A stretch of DNA of 64,000 bases from Taibaiella helva (GCF_003545695.1 NZ_QUZZ01000001.1:583273-647272), one strand, 5' to 3'. Shown: positions 32,820 to 42,888, counted from the first letter of the stretch. A program made the numbers and translations. Notes: generated by a model not told the origin, from the sequence alone.

Positions 32820-34730
32820 CTATCGGGCTATGACAAGCTTCTCGGTCTTGATCAGCATGCCTTTAGTATCGGTAATGCGCAGCAGGTAGATGCCCGCAGG
32901 CAGATTGCTCAGCTGCACCGTGGTCGCCTGGCGTTCTTCACGGGTCAGTTTCCCTTCAATACCGGTAATGCTTATACCTGTTTTGAACGGCGCACGGATA
33001 TTCAGCACATCAGTTGCAGGGTTGGGATACACCTGCACCTGGCGGGCCATCAGCTCCGTTTCGTCCAGGCTGAGGTTGACTACCGAAAAGACCTCGGAAG
33101 TATCCTTGCAACCTTCTGTATTGGTTACCGCTACTTTATAGTCACCGTTGGCCGTTACGGTATAAGTGCTGTTGGTGGCACCGGTAATAGCGGCATTGTT
33201 CCGTATCCACTGGTAAGTAGCGTAAGGCAAGGTGGTCGATAGGGTATTGCTTGTACGCTGGATCACGGCGGGAGCTACATTGGTGATAGAGAGGTCTTCG
33301 CCATTGTCGCTGCCGGTAAGCGCAGGATTACTGCTGATCACGCGGATACGGTAGCCCGTGCCGCTCGGCGTATTGGCAGGCAAAGTAGCATTGATGGTGC
33401 CGCTGGCTGTACCCGTAAGCGTCCCTATGGCTACAGGACTGCTGAAGTTGCCGGTGGCATCGCTGAGCTGCGCTGTAAACACATTGCCGCTGTTGATCGT
33501 TCCGGTTACCGTAAAGGGTACGGCGATTGCCGGGTTCTGGCAGAAATTGCCTGGCGTCAGCGCATTGGTCTTAATGTTATCGGGACCGGTAAGGCGGGCG
33601 ACAAAGTTGCGGTTGGTGCCGTTGTAGCTGGTCAACTCGCCCGCGATAATGATCTTTTCATTGGGCTGTATGGCGAAGACCAGCACGGTTTGGTCGCAGC
33701 CGATACCTACGTTGAAAGTTGCATCGAGTGTGCCGTCGCTGTTGAGGCGTGCAATGCGGTTAATGCTCGTGCCGTTGTAGGTCACAAACTGGCCGCCCAG
33801 CAATACTTTACCATCGCTCTGGAGCTTCACTGCATGTGCAAAAGGCTGGGGACCGCTGAGCGCCGTACCTACATTGAAAGTGGCATCTGTGGTGCCATCG
33901 CTGTTGAGACGGGTAATGCCGGCGCGGGGAACACCGTTGGCATTGGAGAAAAAGCCCGCGACGATCATTTTGCCATCGGGTTGCAAGGCAATGGAGTTCA
34001 CAGTACCGTCGAAGCCGCTGGCTACACCAAAGGTCGCATCCAATGTGCCGTCGGCATTAAGGCGCACGAGGCGGGCCGGTACAGCCAGTCCCTTATAAGT
34101 CCAGAAGGAGCCGCCCACCAGGATCTTGCCGTCGGGCTGGATAGTAAAGCAGGTCACGGCGCGGTTGAAGCCGGTTCCGGTATTAAAGGTAGCATCGCGC
34201 GTACCGTCGCTGTTCAGGCGCAGGATATTGTTGTTGGTGCTGCCGTTGAAAGCGTCGAATTCACCGCCGACCAGTATTTTGCCATCATTTTGCAGGGCCA
34301 CGGCGTTTACAGAAGAGTAGTCGGTGGTAATGCCGGTACCCAGGTTGGTCTTGAAAGTGGCATCCACCGATCCGTCGCTGTTAAGCCGGGCAATACGGCC
34401 GGGAATGGGAAGATTGTTGAATTCGGTAAATCCGCCGCCGACCACCACTTTACCATCGCTTTGCAGCGCCATAGCAGGTACATAGCTATTGAAGCCGTTG
34501 CCGGTAAGGGAGAAGGAAGCATCGATAGTGCCGTCGGTATTCAACCGGGCGACATGCTTGGAAAAGCCTCCGCCGACGAGTATTTTCCCGTCGGGTTGCA
34601 GCGCCAGGGAATTGGCGCCATTGTAATCGAGCGCCGGACCGGGATTGAAAGTGGCGTCGAGCGTACCTTGCTGCGCCTGCAATGCCGCGCTGCCCGAAAG
34701 CAGCAAGGCAAGTGTAAGTATCTTCTTCAT
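32820..34730 (-). CDS. Secreted seven-repeat delta-60 protein with T9SS type A tail
   Basis: A 636-residue protein with signal peptide MKKILTLALLLSGSAALQAQ. Seven successive delta-60 repeats of about 52 residues fill residues 21-385; each has the pattern ALQ.DGKILVGG.F...ARLN.DGT.DATF. Seven units suggest a closed seven-bladed propeller. The next region (about 385-480) looks like an Ig-like module. PYATYQWIRNNAAITGATNSTYTV near 500 is another. The type A sorting domain (about 555-636) has VQVYPNPATDVLNIRAP, LSNLPAGIYLLRITD and LIKTEKLVIAR. It is a cargo of the T9SS. Binding partner unknown. Confidence 0.9.
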   Translation of the reverse strand: MKKILTLALLLSGSAALQAQQGTLDATFNPGPALDYNGANSLALQPDGKILVGGGFSKHVARLNTDGTIDASFSLTGNGFNSYVPAMALQSDGKVVVGGGFTEFNNLPIPGRIARLNSDGSVDATFKTNLGTGITTDYSSVNAVALQNDGKILVGGEFDAFNGSTNNNILRLNSDGTRDATFNTGTGFNRAVTCFTIQPDGKILVGGSFWTYKGLAVPARLVRLNADGTLDATFGVASGFDGTVNSIALQPDGKMIVAGFFSNANGVPRAGITRLNSDGTTDATFNVGTALSGPQPFAHAVKLQSDGKVLLGGQFVTYNGTSINRIARLNSDGTLDATFNVGIGCDQTVLVFAIQPNEKIIIAGELTSYNGTNRNFVARLTGPDNIKTNALTPGNFCQNPAIAVPFTVTGTINSGNVFTAQLSDATGNFSSPVAIGTLTGTASGTINATLPANTPSGTGYRIRVISSNPALTGSDNGEDLSITNVAPAVIQRTSNTLSTTLPYATYQWIRNNAAITGATNSTYTVTANGDYKVAVTNTEGCKDTSEVFSVVNLSLDETELMARQVQVYPNPATDVLNIRAPFKTGISITGIEGKLTREERQATTVQLSNLPAGIYLLRITDTKGMLIKTEKLVIAR

Positions 34731-35065
34731 AGAAGCGTTTTATTGGTTTTAAGGTGAAAAATGAACGCCACAGGAATGTTGTATTGGTTCAGGAAGGTGT
34801 ACCGGGCGGTACCCAACCGGGCTTGTTGTGCATTGGTCTTAAAGGGCGGCATTCCCCAGGGATTCAGCTTGTTTTTAGTTGTTAAGAAATCGGCGAACAT
34901 TTTTATTTTGATTATCTTGATACGCAAAGCCAGGACCAAACCCGGATACCGTGATACCCGGACGCTGCTCCAGTCTTTCCTTACAAATTAAGGAACCCTG
35001 TTGCAGAAAATCTTTTCGGATTTTACTGATATTTTTTATTTAACTACAATTCCCGCTGTACAGCA
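34731..35065. other. Divergent intergenic region, no gene seen
   Basis: About 335 bp between the delta-60 gene and the TPR kinase. It must hold promoters for both, but no consensus -7 element was convincing. Short frames here have no recognisable product. Confidence 0.5.
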
Positions 35066-37024
35066 TTGAGTAAAGTGTTTTTCAATCGCTTTCGCTACCG
35101 CTTGCTTTTTGGAGCAGCGCTGCTGACCGGTAGCCTGCTGCTGCCTGCTGGCCGGGGCCGGGCACAGGAGCAGCTGCATCTTTCCCATGCTACCTTTTCC
35201 CGGACGGATACGCTTGAAGTACGGGCTCTTATCCGCAAGGGAATTGTGCTGTTGTCGCGCAATACCGATAGTGCGATCGCCTGCTTCGAAGCCGCCGAAA
35301 CACTGAGCCGGAATACCGGCTTCGACGACGGCATCGGCTATGCCCTGGCTTTCCTGGGCGCGGCAGTTACGGACAAAGGCGATTTCAGCAAAGGCCTTGC
35401 TCTTTACCGGGAAGCCATGCCTTACTGCCGGCGGGCCCGCTTCATCGGTAATGCCCTGCCCAGCCTCTATATCAATATGGGCGGCAGCTTTTTCCAGGTG
35501 GGTAACTATGAACGTGCCTATGAATACTATTACCAGGCACTGAAGTACCTGCAGCAGTACATGCCGTCTAACGATAATATCGCGGCGGTGTACAACAACC
35601 TGGCGACAGTGCAGGAAGAGCTGGGACAGCACCGGCAGGCCCTGGACTATGCCTTGAAGGCTGAAGCCTTTGCCCGTAAAAAGAATGCAGCGGTGCTGGT
35701 CGGCAGCGCCCTGGTCAATAAAGGCACGGCATATGATAAGCTGCTCCTTTCCGACAGCGCGATGCTGGCCTTCCGCGAAGCGTTGCAGCTGAGCCGGAAA
35801 GAAGGTGTTGTCGATATCCAGCAGGCCTGCCTGACCAGTATCGGAGACCTTCTGCTGAAGGCCGGCCGCAACCGGGAGGCTGTTGCCCACTACAGGGAAG
35901 CTATGCAGCTGAGCACCACCACCAGCCCGATACATGCCTTTATCACCCCGGGCTATTCGCTGGGTCTGGCCTTGTTCCGGCTGGGAGAATACCGTGAGGC
36001 GGAGCAAATATTGCTGGCTGCTTTGGCCCGGGCAGAGGAAACAAGGCTTACGGGCAATATGAAAGATGGGCGCGCCACGCTGGCAGCGCTATACGAGGCG
36101 ACAGGCCGGTATCGTGAGGCGCTGGAGCAGCACCGGCTGTATGATCAGCTGAAAGACAGCCAGACCAATACGGAGAAAGTGCGCGCCATTAATGAAGTGG
36201 AAGCACGGTACCAAACTATACAGAAGGATAAGGCGCTGCTGGAAAAAGAATGGACTATCGCAGAGCAAAAACGGAAGCTGGAACACAAGAATATGCTCAT
36301 CGGCACTGTCGTCGGCGGCACGCTGATCCTGCTGGCCGTGGTGATAGGGGTCTGGCGCAGCCGCCGCAGGATCGCAATGAGAGACCGTCGGATAGAACAG
36401 CTGAAAGCCATGATGACCGGGGAAGAAAAGGAACGGGTACGCCTTTCCAGGGAATTGCACGATGGTATCGGTGGTATGCTTACTGGGATCAAGATGAACC
36501 TGAAGACCTGGCAAAAGCTGCATGAGCATGAAGTTACCGGTAACGGCCTGGGCGATGTTATGGAGATGCTGCAGGATATGGGCCGGGAGATCCATAAAAC
36601 AGCACATAACCTGATGCCCGACATCCTGCTGAAGCACCACCTGAGGGAAGCGTTGCAGCTCTATTGCGAACAGCTGGATACCGGCGGCCGGCCGGCAATC
36701 GATCTGCAGCTTTACGGCGATCTCGACAGCCTGGATAAATCGCTGGAGCTGCCGGTATACCGGATGATACAGGAGCTGCTGCAGAATATTCTCAAGCATG
36801 CGCAGGCTACGCTGGTGGCCATCCAGGTACGGCGCGAGGGTAATGTGCTCAGCATACTGGTAGAGGATAATGGCAGCGGTTTCAGGCCGCAGGACAAAAA
36901 AGGAGGCCTGGGATTGATGAATATAGAAGCACGGGTGCAGGCATTGAACGGCTATTTTTCTATAGAGCCGGCCGCAAAGGGCACCACTGCCTTTATAGAG
37001 CTTGACCTGGATAAAATAAACTGA
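35066..37024 (+). CDS. TPR-containing sensor histidine kinase (NarL/LuxR-type partner)
   Basis: About 652 residues from a TTG at 35066 (a GTG at 35075 is an alternative; no ATG precedes the signal sequence). An exported leader ends GRGRAQ. Residues 40-360 are about six tetratricopeptide repeats (GNYERAYEYYYQALKYL; LGQHRQALDYALKAEAFA; GRYREALEQHRLYDQLKD), followed by a coiled coil and one membrane helix (LIGTVVGGTLILLAVVIGVW). The cytoplasmic part has the HisKA_3 box RLSRELHDGIGGMLTGIKMNL and an ATPase domain (ELLQNILKHAQAT; VEDNGSGF; GGLGLMNIEARV). The sensor TPRs face the periplasm. The cognate regulator gene starts 7 bp later. Confidence 0.9.
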   Translation: MSKVFFNRFRYRLLFGAALLTGSLLLPAGRGRAQEQLHLSHATFSRTDTLEVRALIRKGIVLLSRNTDSAIACFEAAETLSRNTGFDDGIGYALAFLGAAVTDKGDFSKGLALYREAMPYCRRARFIGNALPSLYINMGGSFFQVGNYERAYEYYYQALKYLQQYMPSNDNIAAVYNNLATVQEELGQHRQALDYALKAEAFARKKNAAVLVGSALVNKGTAYDKLLLSDSAMLAFREALQLSRKEGVVDIQQACLTSIGDLLLKAGRNREAVAHYREAMQLSTTTSPIHAFITPGYSLGLALFRLGEYREAEQILLAALARAEETRLTGNMKDGRATLAALYEATGRYREALEQHRLYDQLKDSQTNTEKVRAINEVEARYQTIQKDKALLEKEWTIAEQKRKLEHKNMLIGTVVGGTLILLAVVIGVWRSRRRIAMRDRRIEQLKAMMTGEEKERVRLSRELHDGIGGMLTGIKMNLKTWQKLHEHEVTGNGLGDVMEMLQDMGREIHKTAHNLMPDILLKHHLREALQLYCEQLDTGGRPAIDLQLYGDLDSLDKSLELPVYRMIQELLQNILKHAQATLVAIQVRREGNVLSILVEDNGSGFRPQDKKGGLGLMNIEARVQALNGYFSIEPAAKGTTAFIELDLDKIN

Positions 37025-37031
37025 AGAAGGC

Positions 37032-37670
37032 ATGAACATTCGTATAGCAATAGCAGACGATCATCCGATGATCATTGGCGGACTGAAGAACATGTTGTCT
37101 GTGTACCCGCATATAACCCTGGCCGGGGCCTATGTGAATGGCGCCGATCTGCTGAAAGGCCTGGAAAAAATGGAGCCGGAGGTGCTGCTGCTCGACATAC
37201 AGCTGCCCGATAAGACTGGCGACCTGCTGGCGCCGGTAATTCTGAAACGCCATCCTGGCGTACGTATCCTGGCGCTCACCAATCTCAACAGCGCCCTGTA
37301 TGTACACAATATGCTGCGCATGGGGGTGCTCGGCTATGTGCTGAAAAATACCGATCCGGAGATTGTGATCAGGGCTGTAGAGACCGTATACGAAGGCAGG
37401 GAATTTATCGATCCGGCTTTAATGGATAGCCTGGACCAGTTTAAGCAAAGAATGAAAAGAGAAGCAGCGCTGAAGCCTACGCTTACGCTAAGGGAAAAAG
37501 AGATTCTGCGGATGACCGTCAATGGCGATACCATACAGGAGATATCGGAAAAGCTGTTCATCGGCTTGCGTACCGTCGAATATTACCGCTCTAATCTTTT
37601 CCTGAAGCTGGATGTAAAGAACATGGCAGGCCTGATACGGAAGGCGCTGCTGCTGGGACTTTCGGAGTAG
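37032..37670 (+). CDS. LuxR/NarL-family response regulator
   Basis: A 212-residue two-domain regulator. The receiver domain has the acidic pair (IADDHPMI), the phosphorylated Asp in VLLLDIQLPDKTG (near residue 54), a Thr in LALTNLN and the Lys in YVLKNTD. The DNA-binding domain (about 148-210) is a LuxR helix-turn-helix (LTLREKEILRMTVNGDTIQEISEKLFIGLRTVEYYRSNLF). It is encoded 7 bp after the TPR kinase and is clearly its partner. Targets are unknown. Confidence 0.95.
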   Translation: MNIRIAIADDHPMIIGGLKNMLSVYPHITLAGAYVNGADLLKGLEKMEPEVLLLDIQLPDKTGDLLAPVILKRHPGVRILALTNLNSALYVHNMLRMGVLGYVLKNTDPEIVIRAVETVYEGREFIDPALMDSLDQFKQRMKREAALKPTLTLREKEILRMTVNGDTIQEISEKLFIGLRTVEYYRSNLFLKLDVKNMAGLIRKALLLGLSE

Positions 37671-37770
37671 CGTTCTTTATTTCCCACCGCGATGCGGCGG
37701 GGCAGCGAAGGAAGTGTATCAGGCTGTTCACAAAGTCACAACGGCTCAACGTTGGGAAATAAAGTGAGTG

Positions 37771-38457
37771 GAGATCCTTCATTCCACATGCTGCGCAAGC
37801 TGCATTCAGGATGACATTGAGCGTTTACAGATGAAGCAGCGCCGCAGTAAAACACCCCATTGTCATACTGAGGTCTGCGGAGCAACCGAAGTATCTCTTT
37901 TAGCTGCTCACAACGGCTCAACGTTTTTCAAGGACCAGGGAAATAAAGTGAGTGGAGATCCTTCATTCCGCATGCTGCGCAAGCTACATTCAGGATGACA
38001 TTGAGCGTTTACAGATGAAGCAGCGCCGCAGTAAAACACCCCATTGTCATACTGAGGTCTGCGGAGCAACCGAAGTATCTCTTTTAGCTGCTCACAACGG
38101 CTCAACGTTTTTCAAGGACCAGGGAAATAAAGCGGGCGGAGATCCTTCATTCTACATGCTGCGCAAGCTACATTCAGGATGACATTGAGCGTTTACAGAT
38201 GAAGCAGCGCCGCGGTATAAACATACCATTGTCATACTGAGGTCTGCGGAGCAACCGAAGTATCTCTTTTAGCTGCTCACAACGGCTCAACGTTTTTCAA
38301 GGACCAGGGAAATAAAGCGGGCGGAGATACTTCATTCCACATGCTGCGCAAGCTGCATTCAGGATGACATTGAGCGTTTACAGATGAAGCGCCGCAGTAT
38401 AAACATCCCATTGTCATACTGAGGTCTCCGAAGGAACCGAAGTATACCTTTAGTTAT
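37771..38457. repeat. Tandem array of 184-bp REP-like units
   Basis: Units start with GAGAT[C/A]CTTCATTC at 37771, 37955, 38139 and 38324, giving periods of 184, 184 and 185 bp; the fourth is truncated and diverged at its end. Units are nearly identical. Each has two halves in opposite orientation: GAGATCCTTC...TTCAGGATGACATTG and CATTGTCATACTGAGG...CCGAAGTATCTC, the latter being the reverse complement of a diverged copy of the former. Short open frames repeated inside (for instance 37768-37998 and 37952-38182) are by-products, with no start signals or family. Confidence 0.9.
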
Positions 38458-38651
38458 TCACAAAATCGTAAAGTTTTCACATTGTGCCTCTGCGCCTTCG
38501 TGAGAAAGAAATACGCCATCAATAAGTGCTTGCAAAGAAATGAAAGATATAACAGCAATACCAGCGTCTTCGCGCTGTTGCGAGAAACAATTTATGTTTA
38601 TCAATAGCGCTCGCAGCGCTGAGAGAGAAAAGATTATACAATACCGATGTG
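38458..38651. other. Non-coding flank with further low-complexity repeat-like sequence
   Basis: Two related stretches (GCCTCTGCGCCTTCGTGAGA near 38485 and GTCTTCGCGCTGTTGCGAGA near 38566) resemble another short repeat type common in Bacteroidota intergenic DNA. No gene is supported. Confidence 0.4.
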
Positions 38652-38687
38652 AAAAAGAAGCGCCGCCCAAAGTAGGGCGGCGCTTTA
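38652..38687 (-). terminator. Terminator of pyruvate carboxylase gene
   Basis: AAGCGCCGCCC pairs with GGGCGGCGCTT around a 6-nt loop. On the minus strand a CTTTTT tract follows. Confidence 0.82.
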
Positions 38688-38708
38688 TGATCCGGGAGAT
38701 AAAACCAC

Positions 38709-41700
38709 TTATTCCAGCTCAATCACCACATCATTCTGATCGACCATAGTGCCGGCGTTGATGTGCACCCGTTTCACCTTACCCGCTTTGGCGGCGCTAA
38801 CTGTGCTTTCCATCTTCATGGCCTCGATCACGAAGAGCGGCGTGCCGGATTGCAGCTCATCACCCTCTTTCACGAGCACTACGCTCAGCTTGCCTTGCAG
38901 CGGCGCACCGGTTTCCCTGTCGGCGTCGCTTACTTTTTTGTGTTGGGGTTTCAGCGATTTGACGGAGTTGTCCTTAACCCTAATGGTCCGGTTGTAGCCA
39001 TTCAGCTCGAAGGATACGGTACGCATGCCGGTATCGTCGGCATCGGAAACAAAGATCAGGCGCACATGAATGGTCTTGCCTTTGCCGAGCTCGATCAGCA
39101 GCTCTTCATCATTTTTCAAAGGATAGAAGAAAGCCGGTGTGGGAATATTGCTCACTTCGCCGAACTCGTTCTGGTACTGGTAATATTCATCATATACCTT
39201 CGGGAACATCTGGTACGACAGGAAGTCGAGAAAGGTGCTGCCAGGGTACTTTTCCGTAAAGTCCCGGAAAGCTTTATCGAGGTCGATGTCCGGCAGCAGC
39301 TGCGCATTCGTACCATTGGCCTGCGGTTCGTTGCGCAGCACGATCTTCTTCAATTTTTCGGGGAAGCCGCCGTAAGGCACGCCCAGCTCGCCTTTGAAGA
39401 AGCCGATCACCGAAGCAGGAAACGAAAGGTTCTTGTTTTCGTCCAGGACATCTTCTGCCGTCAGCTCATTGGCTGTCATGAAAAGGGCCATATCGCCAAC
39501 TACTTTTGAGCTCGGTGTTACTTTTACAATATCGCCGAAGAGTTCGTTCACTACCTTATAGTTCTGCTTGATAGTGGTGAGCTGGCCGCCCAGGCCGATG
39601 GCTTCCGCCTGCTGCCGCAGGTTGGAATATTGCCCGCCCGGTATTTCATTGTCGTAGACCTCGGCGGTAGCCGACTTCAGATCCGATTCAAAAGGATAAT
39701 AGTATTCTCTCGCTGCTTCCCAGTAATTGCTGTAGGCGTTGAGGCTGTGCAGGTCGCTCTTGCGTTCGCGGGGGTGCCCTTGCAGCAAGGCGATCAGCGA
39801 GTTGAGGTTGGGCTGTGCCGTTGTGCCGCTGAATGAAGCCAGCGCGCAATCGATCGTATCCACGCCGGCATTGACCGCGTTAAGGTAGGTGGCGATCTGG
39901 GTGCCGGCGGTATCGTGCGTATGCAGGGCGATAGGCAGCGATACCTGCTCTTTAAGCGCCCCGATCAGCTCTGTCGCAGCATTGGGTTTCAGCAGACCGG
40001 CCATATCCTTAATGGCCAGCATATGTGCCCCGGTATCTTCCAGCCTGCGGGCCAGGTCGATGTAGTATTGAAGATTGTACTTGTTGTTCTCTTTGCGCAA
40101 TACATCGCCGGTATAGCAGATTGCTGGCTGGGCAATGCCGCCGGTATGCTTCACCACATGCTCTATCCCCGGCAGCATAGATTCGATATTGTTGAGGGAG
40201 TCGAAGATGCGGAACACATCCACGCCGTTCTCCCAGGACTTCTCAATGAACTGCTGGATCACGTTGCGGGGATAAGCGGAATAGCCTACCGCATTGTATC
40301 CCCTGAAGAGCATTTGCAGCAGCACATTGGGCATAGCCTTGCGGATCTCCTGCAGCCTGGTCCAGGGGCATTCGTGCAGGAAGCGGAGTGCCACATCGAA
40401 AGTAGCGCCACCCCATACCTCCATGGAGAAAAGCTCGTTGTGGTTGCGGGCATAGCCTTCGGCAACGGCCAGGATATCCCGGCTGCGCATGCGCGTAGCT
40501 ACCAGCGACTGGTGAGCGTCGCGGTAAGTCGTATCGGTAAACAATACCGAAGGCTCGTTCTTCAGCCATTGCACAAAACCCTGCGCTCCCAGCTCGGTCA
40601 GCTTGTCTTTGGTGCCCTTGGGGAAGGGCGCAAAGGAATTGAATGCCGGTATTTCCGGTACCCTGAATTTCCGTGTAGGATCGTAATGCTTCACGTCGGG
40701 ATGGCCGTTGATCTTGATGTCGGCCAGGTATCTTAAGATGCGTGTGGCGCGATCCTTGGGCCGGTCGAAAGCAAACAGCTCGGGATTGTTGTCGATGAAA
40801 TTCACGGTGCACAGGCCTTTCCGGAACTGCTCGTGGGAGATTACGTTTTCAAGGAAGCGGATGTTGGTGGTAACGCCCCTTACGCGGAACTCGCGCAGGG
40901 AACGGTTCAGGCGCTGCGCTGCGCCGGCCAGGGTACGGCCCGATGCGGTAACCTTTACCAGCATGGAATCGAAGAAGGGAGAGATCTTCATACCCGAATA
41001 GGCGCTGCCTTCGTCGAGCCGGATACCAAAGCCGCCGGCATTGCGGTAAGTGATGAGCGTGCCGTAATCCGGCTTGAAGCTGTTTTCCGGATCTTCGGTC
41101 GTGATGCGGCACTGGATGGCAAAGCCGTTCAGCTTTACATCATCCTGGCTGCGGATAAAGATATTGGGATCTGATAAGGGTACGCCTTGTGCGATGAGGA
41201 TCTGGCTGCGGACAATATCGATACCGGTCACCTCTTCCGTTACAGTATGCTCTACCTGTATCCTGGGGTTCACCTCTATAAAGTAAACGTTATGCGCTTT
41301 GTCGACCAGGAACTCTACTGTACCTGCGTTATTGTAGTTGACGGCATGCGCTATCTTCAGCGCATAATCGTATACGGCCTGCCTGGCTTGCTGCGGCAGA
41401 TTGGGGGCAGGGGCGATCTCGACTACTTTCTGGAAGCGCCTTTGTACGGAACAGTCGCGCTCAAAAAGATGGACGATATGACCGTGATTGTCGGCCAGCA
41501 GCTGCACCTCGATATGCTTGGGTTGGTCAATGAATTTCTCGATAAAGATCGTCCCGTCGCCAAAGGCTTTCTCTGCCTCGTTGTGCGCTTCGTTGAAAGA
41601 CTTCTCAAGATCCTCTTTCTGCCGCACTACGCGCATACCCCTGCCGCCACCGCCTGCAGCGGCTTTCAGGATAATAGGAAAGCCGATCCGTTCTGCTTCT

Positions 41701-42176
41701 GCGATTACTTTAGCAGTGTCGCCAAAGTTGATGGTGCTGTCTTCTATAACCGGTATGTTAACCGAGCGGGCGATCTTTTTGGCGGCGATCTTATCGCCCA
41801 GCTGTTCCATGACCTCCGGGGTGGGGCCGATGAAGATAATGCCTTCTTCCCGGCAACGCCGGGCAAACTGGACATTCTCGCTCAGGAAGCCGTATCCGGG
41901 ATGAATCGCATCAATGGCATTATCCTTTGCGGTTTTAATAATAGCTTCGATGTCCAGGTAGGGCTTCAGCGGCTCGTCTTCGTTACCGATAAGATAAGCT
42001 TCATCGGCCTTATACCGGTGAAGGGAATACCGGTCTTCATAGGTGTAGATAGCTACTGTGCGGATACGCATTTCGGAGGCTGCCCGCAGAATGCGGATGG
42101 CAATTTCTCCGCGGTTAGCTACCAGTAATCTTTTGATCTGGCCTTGCGCGGCCTGATCGGGTAAGGTCGTGTGCAT
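38709..42176 (-). CDS. pyc: Pyruvate carboxylase
   Basis: An 1155-residue single-chain enzyme that makes oxaloacetate from pyruvate, bicarbonate and ATP. Domains run in order. Biotin carboxylase (about 15-465): VANRGEIAIRILRA, the glycine-rich loop KAAAGGGGRGMR, FIEVNPRIQVEHTVTEE. Carboxyltransferase (about 545-830): FTDTTYRDAHQSLVATRMR, EVWGGATFDVALRFL, HTHDTAGTQIATYL. Then the conserved C-terminal region and a biotinyl domain with the lysine in VIEAMKMEST near residue 1120. Everything appears intact and full length. It is monocistronic with a terminator. It supplies anaplerotic oxaloacetate. Confidence 0.97.
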   Translation of the reverse strand: MHTTLPDQAAQGQIKRLLVANRGEIAIRILRAASEMRIRTVAIYTYEDRYSLHRYKADEAYLIGNEDEPLKPYLDIEAIIKTAKDNAIDAIHPGYGFLSENVQFARRCREEGIIFIGPTPEVMEQLGDKIAAKKIARSVNIPVIEDSTINFGDTAKVIAEAERIGFPIILKAAAGGGGRGMRVVRQKEDLEKSFNEAHNEAEKAFGDGTIFIEKFIDQPKHIEVQLLADNHGHIVHLFERDCSVQRRFQKVVEIAPAPNLPQQARQAVYDYALKIAHAVNYNNAGTVEFLVDKAHNVYFIEVNPRIQVEHTVTEEVTGIDIVRSQILIAQGVPLSDPNIFIRSQDDVKLNGFAIQCRITTEDPENSFKPDYGTLITYRNAGGFGIRLDEGSAYSGMKISPFFDSMLVKVTASGRTLAGAAQRLNRSLREFRVRGVTTNIRFLENVISHEQFRKGLCTVNFIDNNPELFAFDRPKDRATRILRYLADIKINGHPDVKHYDPTRKFRVPEIPAFNSFAPFPKGTKDKLTELGAQGFVQWLKNEPSVLFTDTTYRDAHQSLVATRMRSRDILAVAEGYARNHNELFSMEVWGGATFDVALRFLHECPWTRLQEIRKAMPNVLLQMLFRGYNAVGYSAYPRNVIQQFIEKSWENGVDVFRIFDSLNNIESMLPGIEHVVKHTGGIAQPAICYTGDVLRKENNKYNLQYYIDLARRLEDTGAHMLAIKDMAGLLKPNAATELIGALKEQVSLPIALHTHDTAGTQIATYLNAVNAGVDTIDCALASFSGTTAQPNLNSLIALLQGHPRERKSDLHSLNAYSNYWEAAREYYYPFESDLKSATAEVYDNEIPGGQYSNLRQQAEAIGLGGQLTTIKQNYKVVNELFGDIVKVTPSSKVVGDMALFMTANELTAEDVLDENKNLSFPASVIGFFKGELGVPYGGFPEKLKKIVLRNEPQANGTNAQLLPDIDLDKAFRDFTEKYPGSTFLDFLSYQMFPKVYDEYYQYQNEFGEVSNIPTPAFFYPLKNDEELLIELGKGKTIHVRLIFVSDADDTGMRTVSFELNGYNRTIRVKDNSVKSLKPQHKKVSDADRETGAPLQGKLSVVLVKEGDELQSGTPLFVIEAMKMESTVSAAKAGKVKRVHINAGTMVDQNDVVIELE

Positions 42177-42315
42177 TGCTTTTGTAAAATTTTAGCCGTT
42201 TTGAATTGTAAAAACATGCTCCCTGCCGGAAGCGGGTGCAAATTACTTTTTATCGGGATATGAAAATTTAATTTCCCGGAGGTTGTTTAACGGGAGAAAT
42301 AAAAAAAGGTTGACC

Positions 42316-42807
42316 CTACCAAAGTGTCGCCTGCACGGGCTGGCCTGCCCGCTCCAGCTTCAGGAGGTATTCTTTGCGCCAGAGTCCGCCGGCGTAGCCG
42401 GTAAGCGAGCCATCGGCGCCGATGATCCGGTGGCAGGGAATAAAGACGGCAATGGGATTCCTGTTGTTGGCCGAGCCCACGGCGCGTATGCTCAGCGGAT
42501 TGTTGAGCTGGTGGGCGATGTAGCCATAGCTTTCCGTTTTACCGAAGGGCACTTTGACCAGCTCGCGCCATACGGCTTCCTGGAAGCTGGTCCCAGAAGG
42601 GCTGAGCGGGATATCGAATGCCGTTCTTTTCCCGTTGAAATATTCGTCGAGCTGTTGCACGGCAAGACGGCTGAGGGTATTGGCCACCGCGGGCTCAGCG
42701 AGGTACTGACCCTGCTCTTCTTCGATGAAGGAAACAGAAAGCAGGCCTGCTTCTGAGGCGCTGATCCTGACGGGGCCGAGCGGCGACTGGTAAAAAGAAG
42801 TGTACAT
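42316..42807 (-). CDS. ogt: Methylated-DNA--[protein]-cysteine S-methyltransferase
   Basis: A 163-residue DNA repair protein that transfers the methyl group from O6-methylguanine to its own cysteine. The active site IPCHRIIGADGSLTGYAGG is intact (Cys near residue 128). The DNA-binding helix region has TSFQEAVWRELVKVPFGKTESYG and RAVGSANNRNPIAVFI, including the arginine finger. It lacks the N-terminal Ada regulatory domain, so it is the Ogt type. It lies upstream of pyc on the same strand, 138 bp away; co-transcription is possible. Confidence 0.95.
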   Translation of the reverse strand: MYTSFYQSPLGPVRISASEAGLLSVSFIEEEQGQYLAEPAVANTLSRLAVQQLDEYFNGKRTAFDIPLSPSGTSFQEAVWRELVKVPFGKTESYGYIAHQLNNPLSIRAVGSANNRNPIAVFIPCHRIIGADGSLTGYAGGLWRKEYLLKLERAGQPVQATLW

Positions 42808-42837
42808 AGCAGATAAAAAAAGAGGCTGGCCTAAAAG

Positions 42838-42888
42838 GTCTCAAGCCTGTTACATTGAGCGGAGTCGAAATGTAAACAGGCTTGAGAC
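42838..42888. repeat. Long imperfect hairpin with REP-like loop
   Basis: Arm 42838-42856 (GTCTCAAGCCTGTTACATT) pairs with 42869-42888 except for one bulged A. The 12-nt loop reads GAGCGGAGTCGA, a core seen in Bacteroidota intergenic repeats. It lies between trxB and ogt on the minus strand and may end trxB transcripts. Confidence 0.75.

Noticed and set aside
37768..38182. Two similar short open frames of 76 codons (37768-37998 and 37952-38182) that could look like a duplicated gene
   Set aside because: They are created by the 184-bp repeat units, run through both halves of the palindromic element, have no promoter or export signal and resemble no family.
37736..38465. Repeat array considered as a CRISPR array
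   Set aside because: The period is about 184 bp with nearly identical content throughout. There are no short direct repeats with unique spacers and no cas genes in the window.
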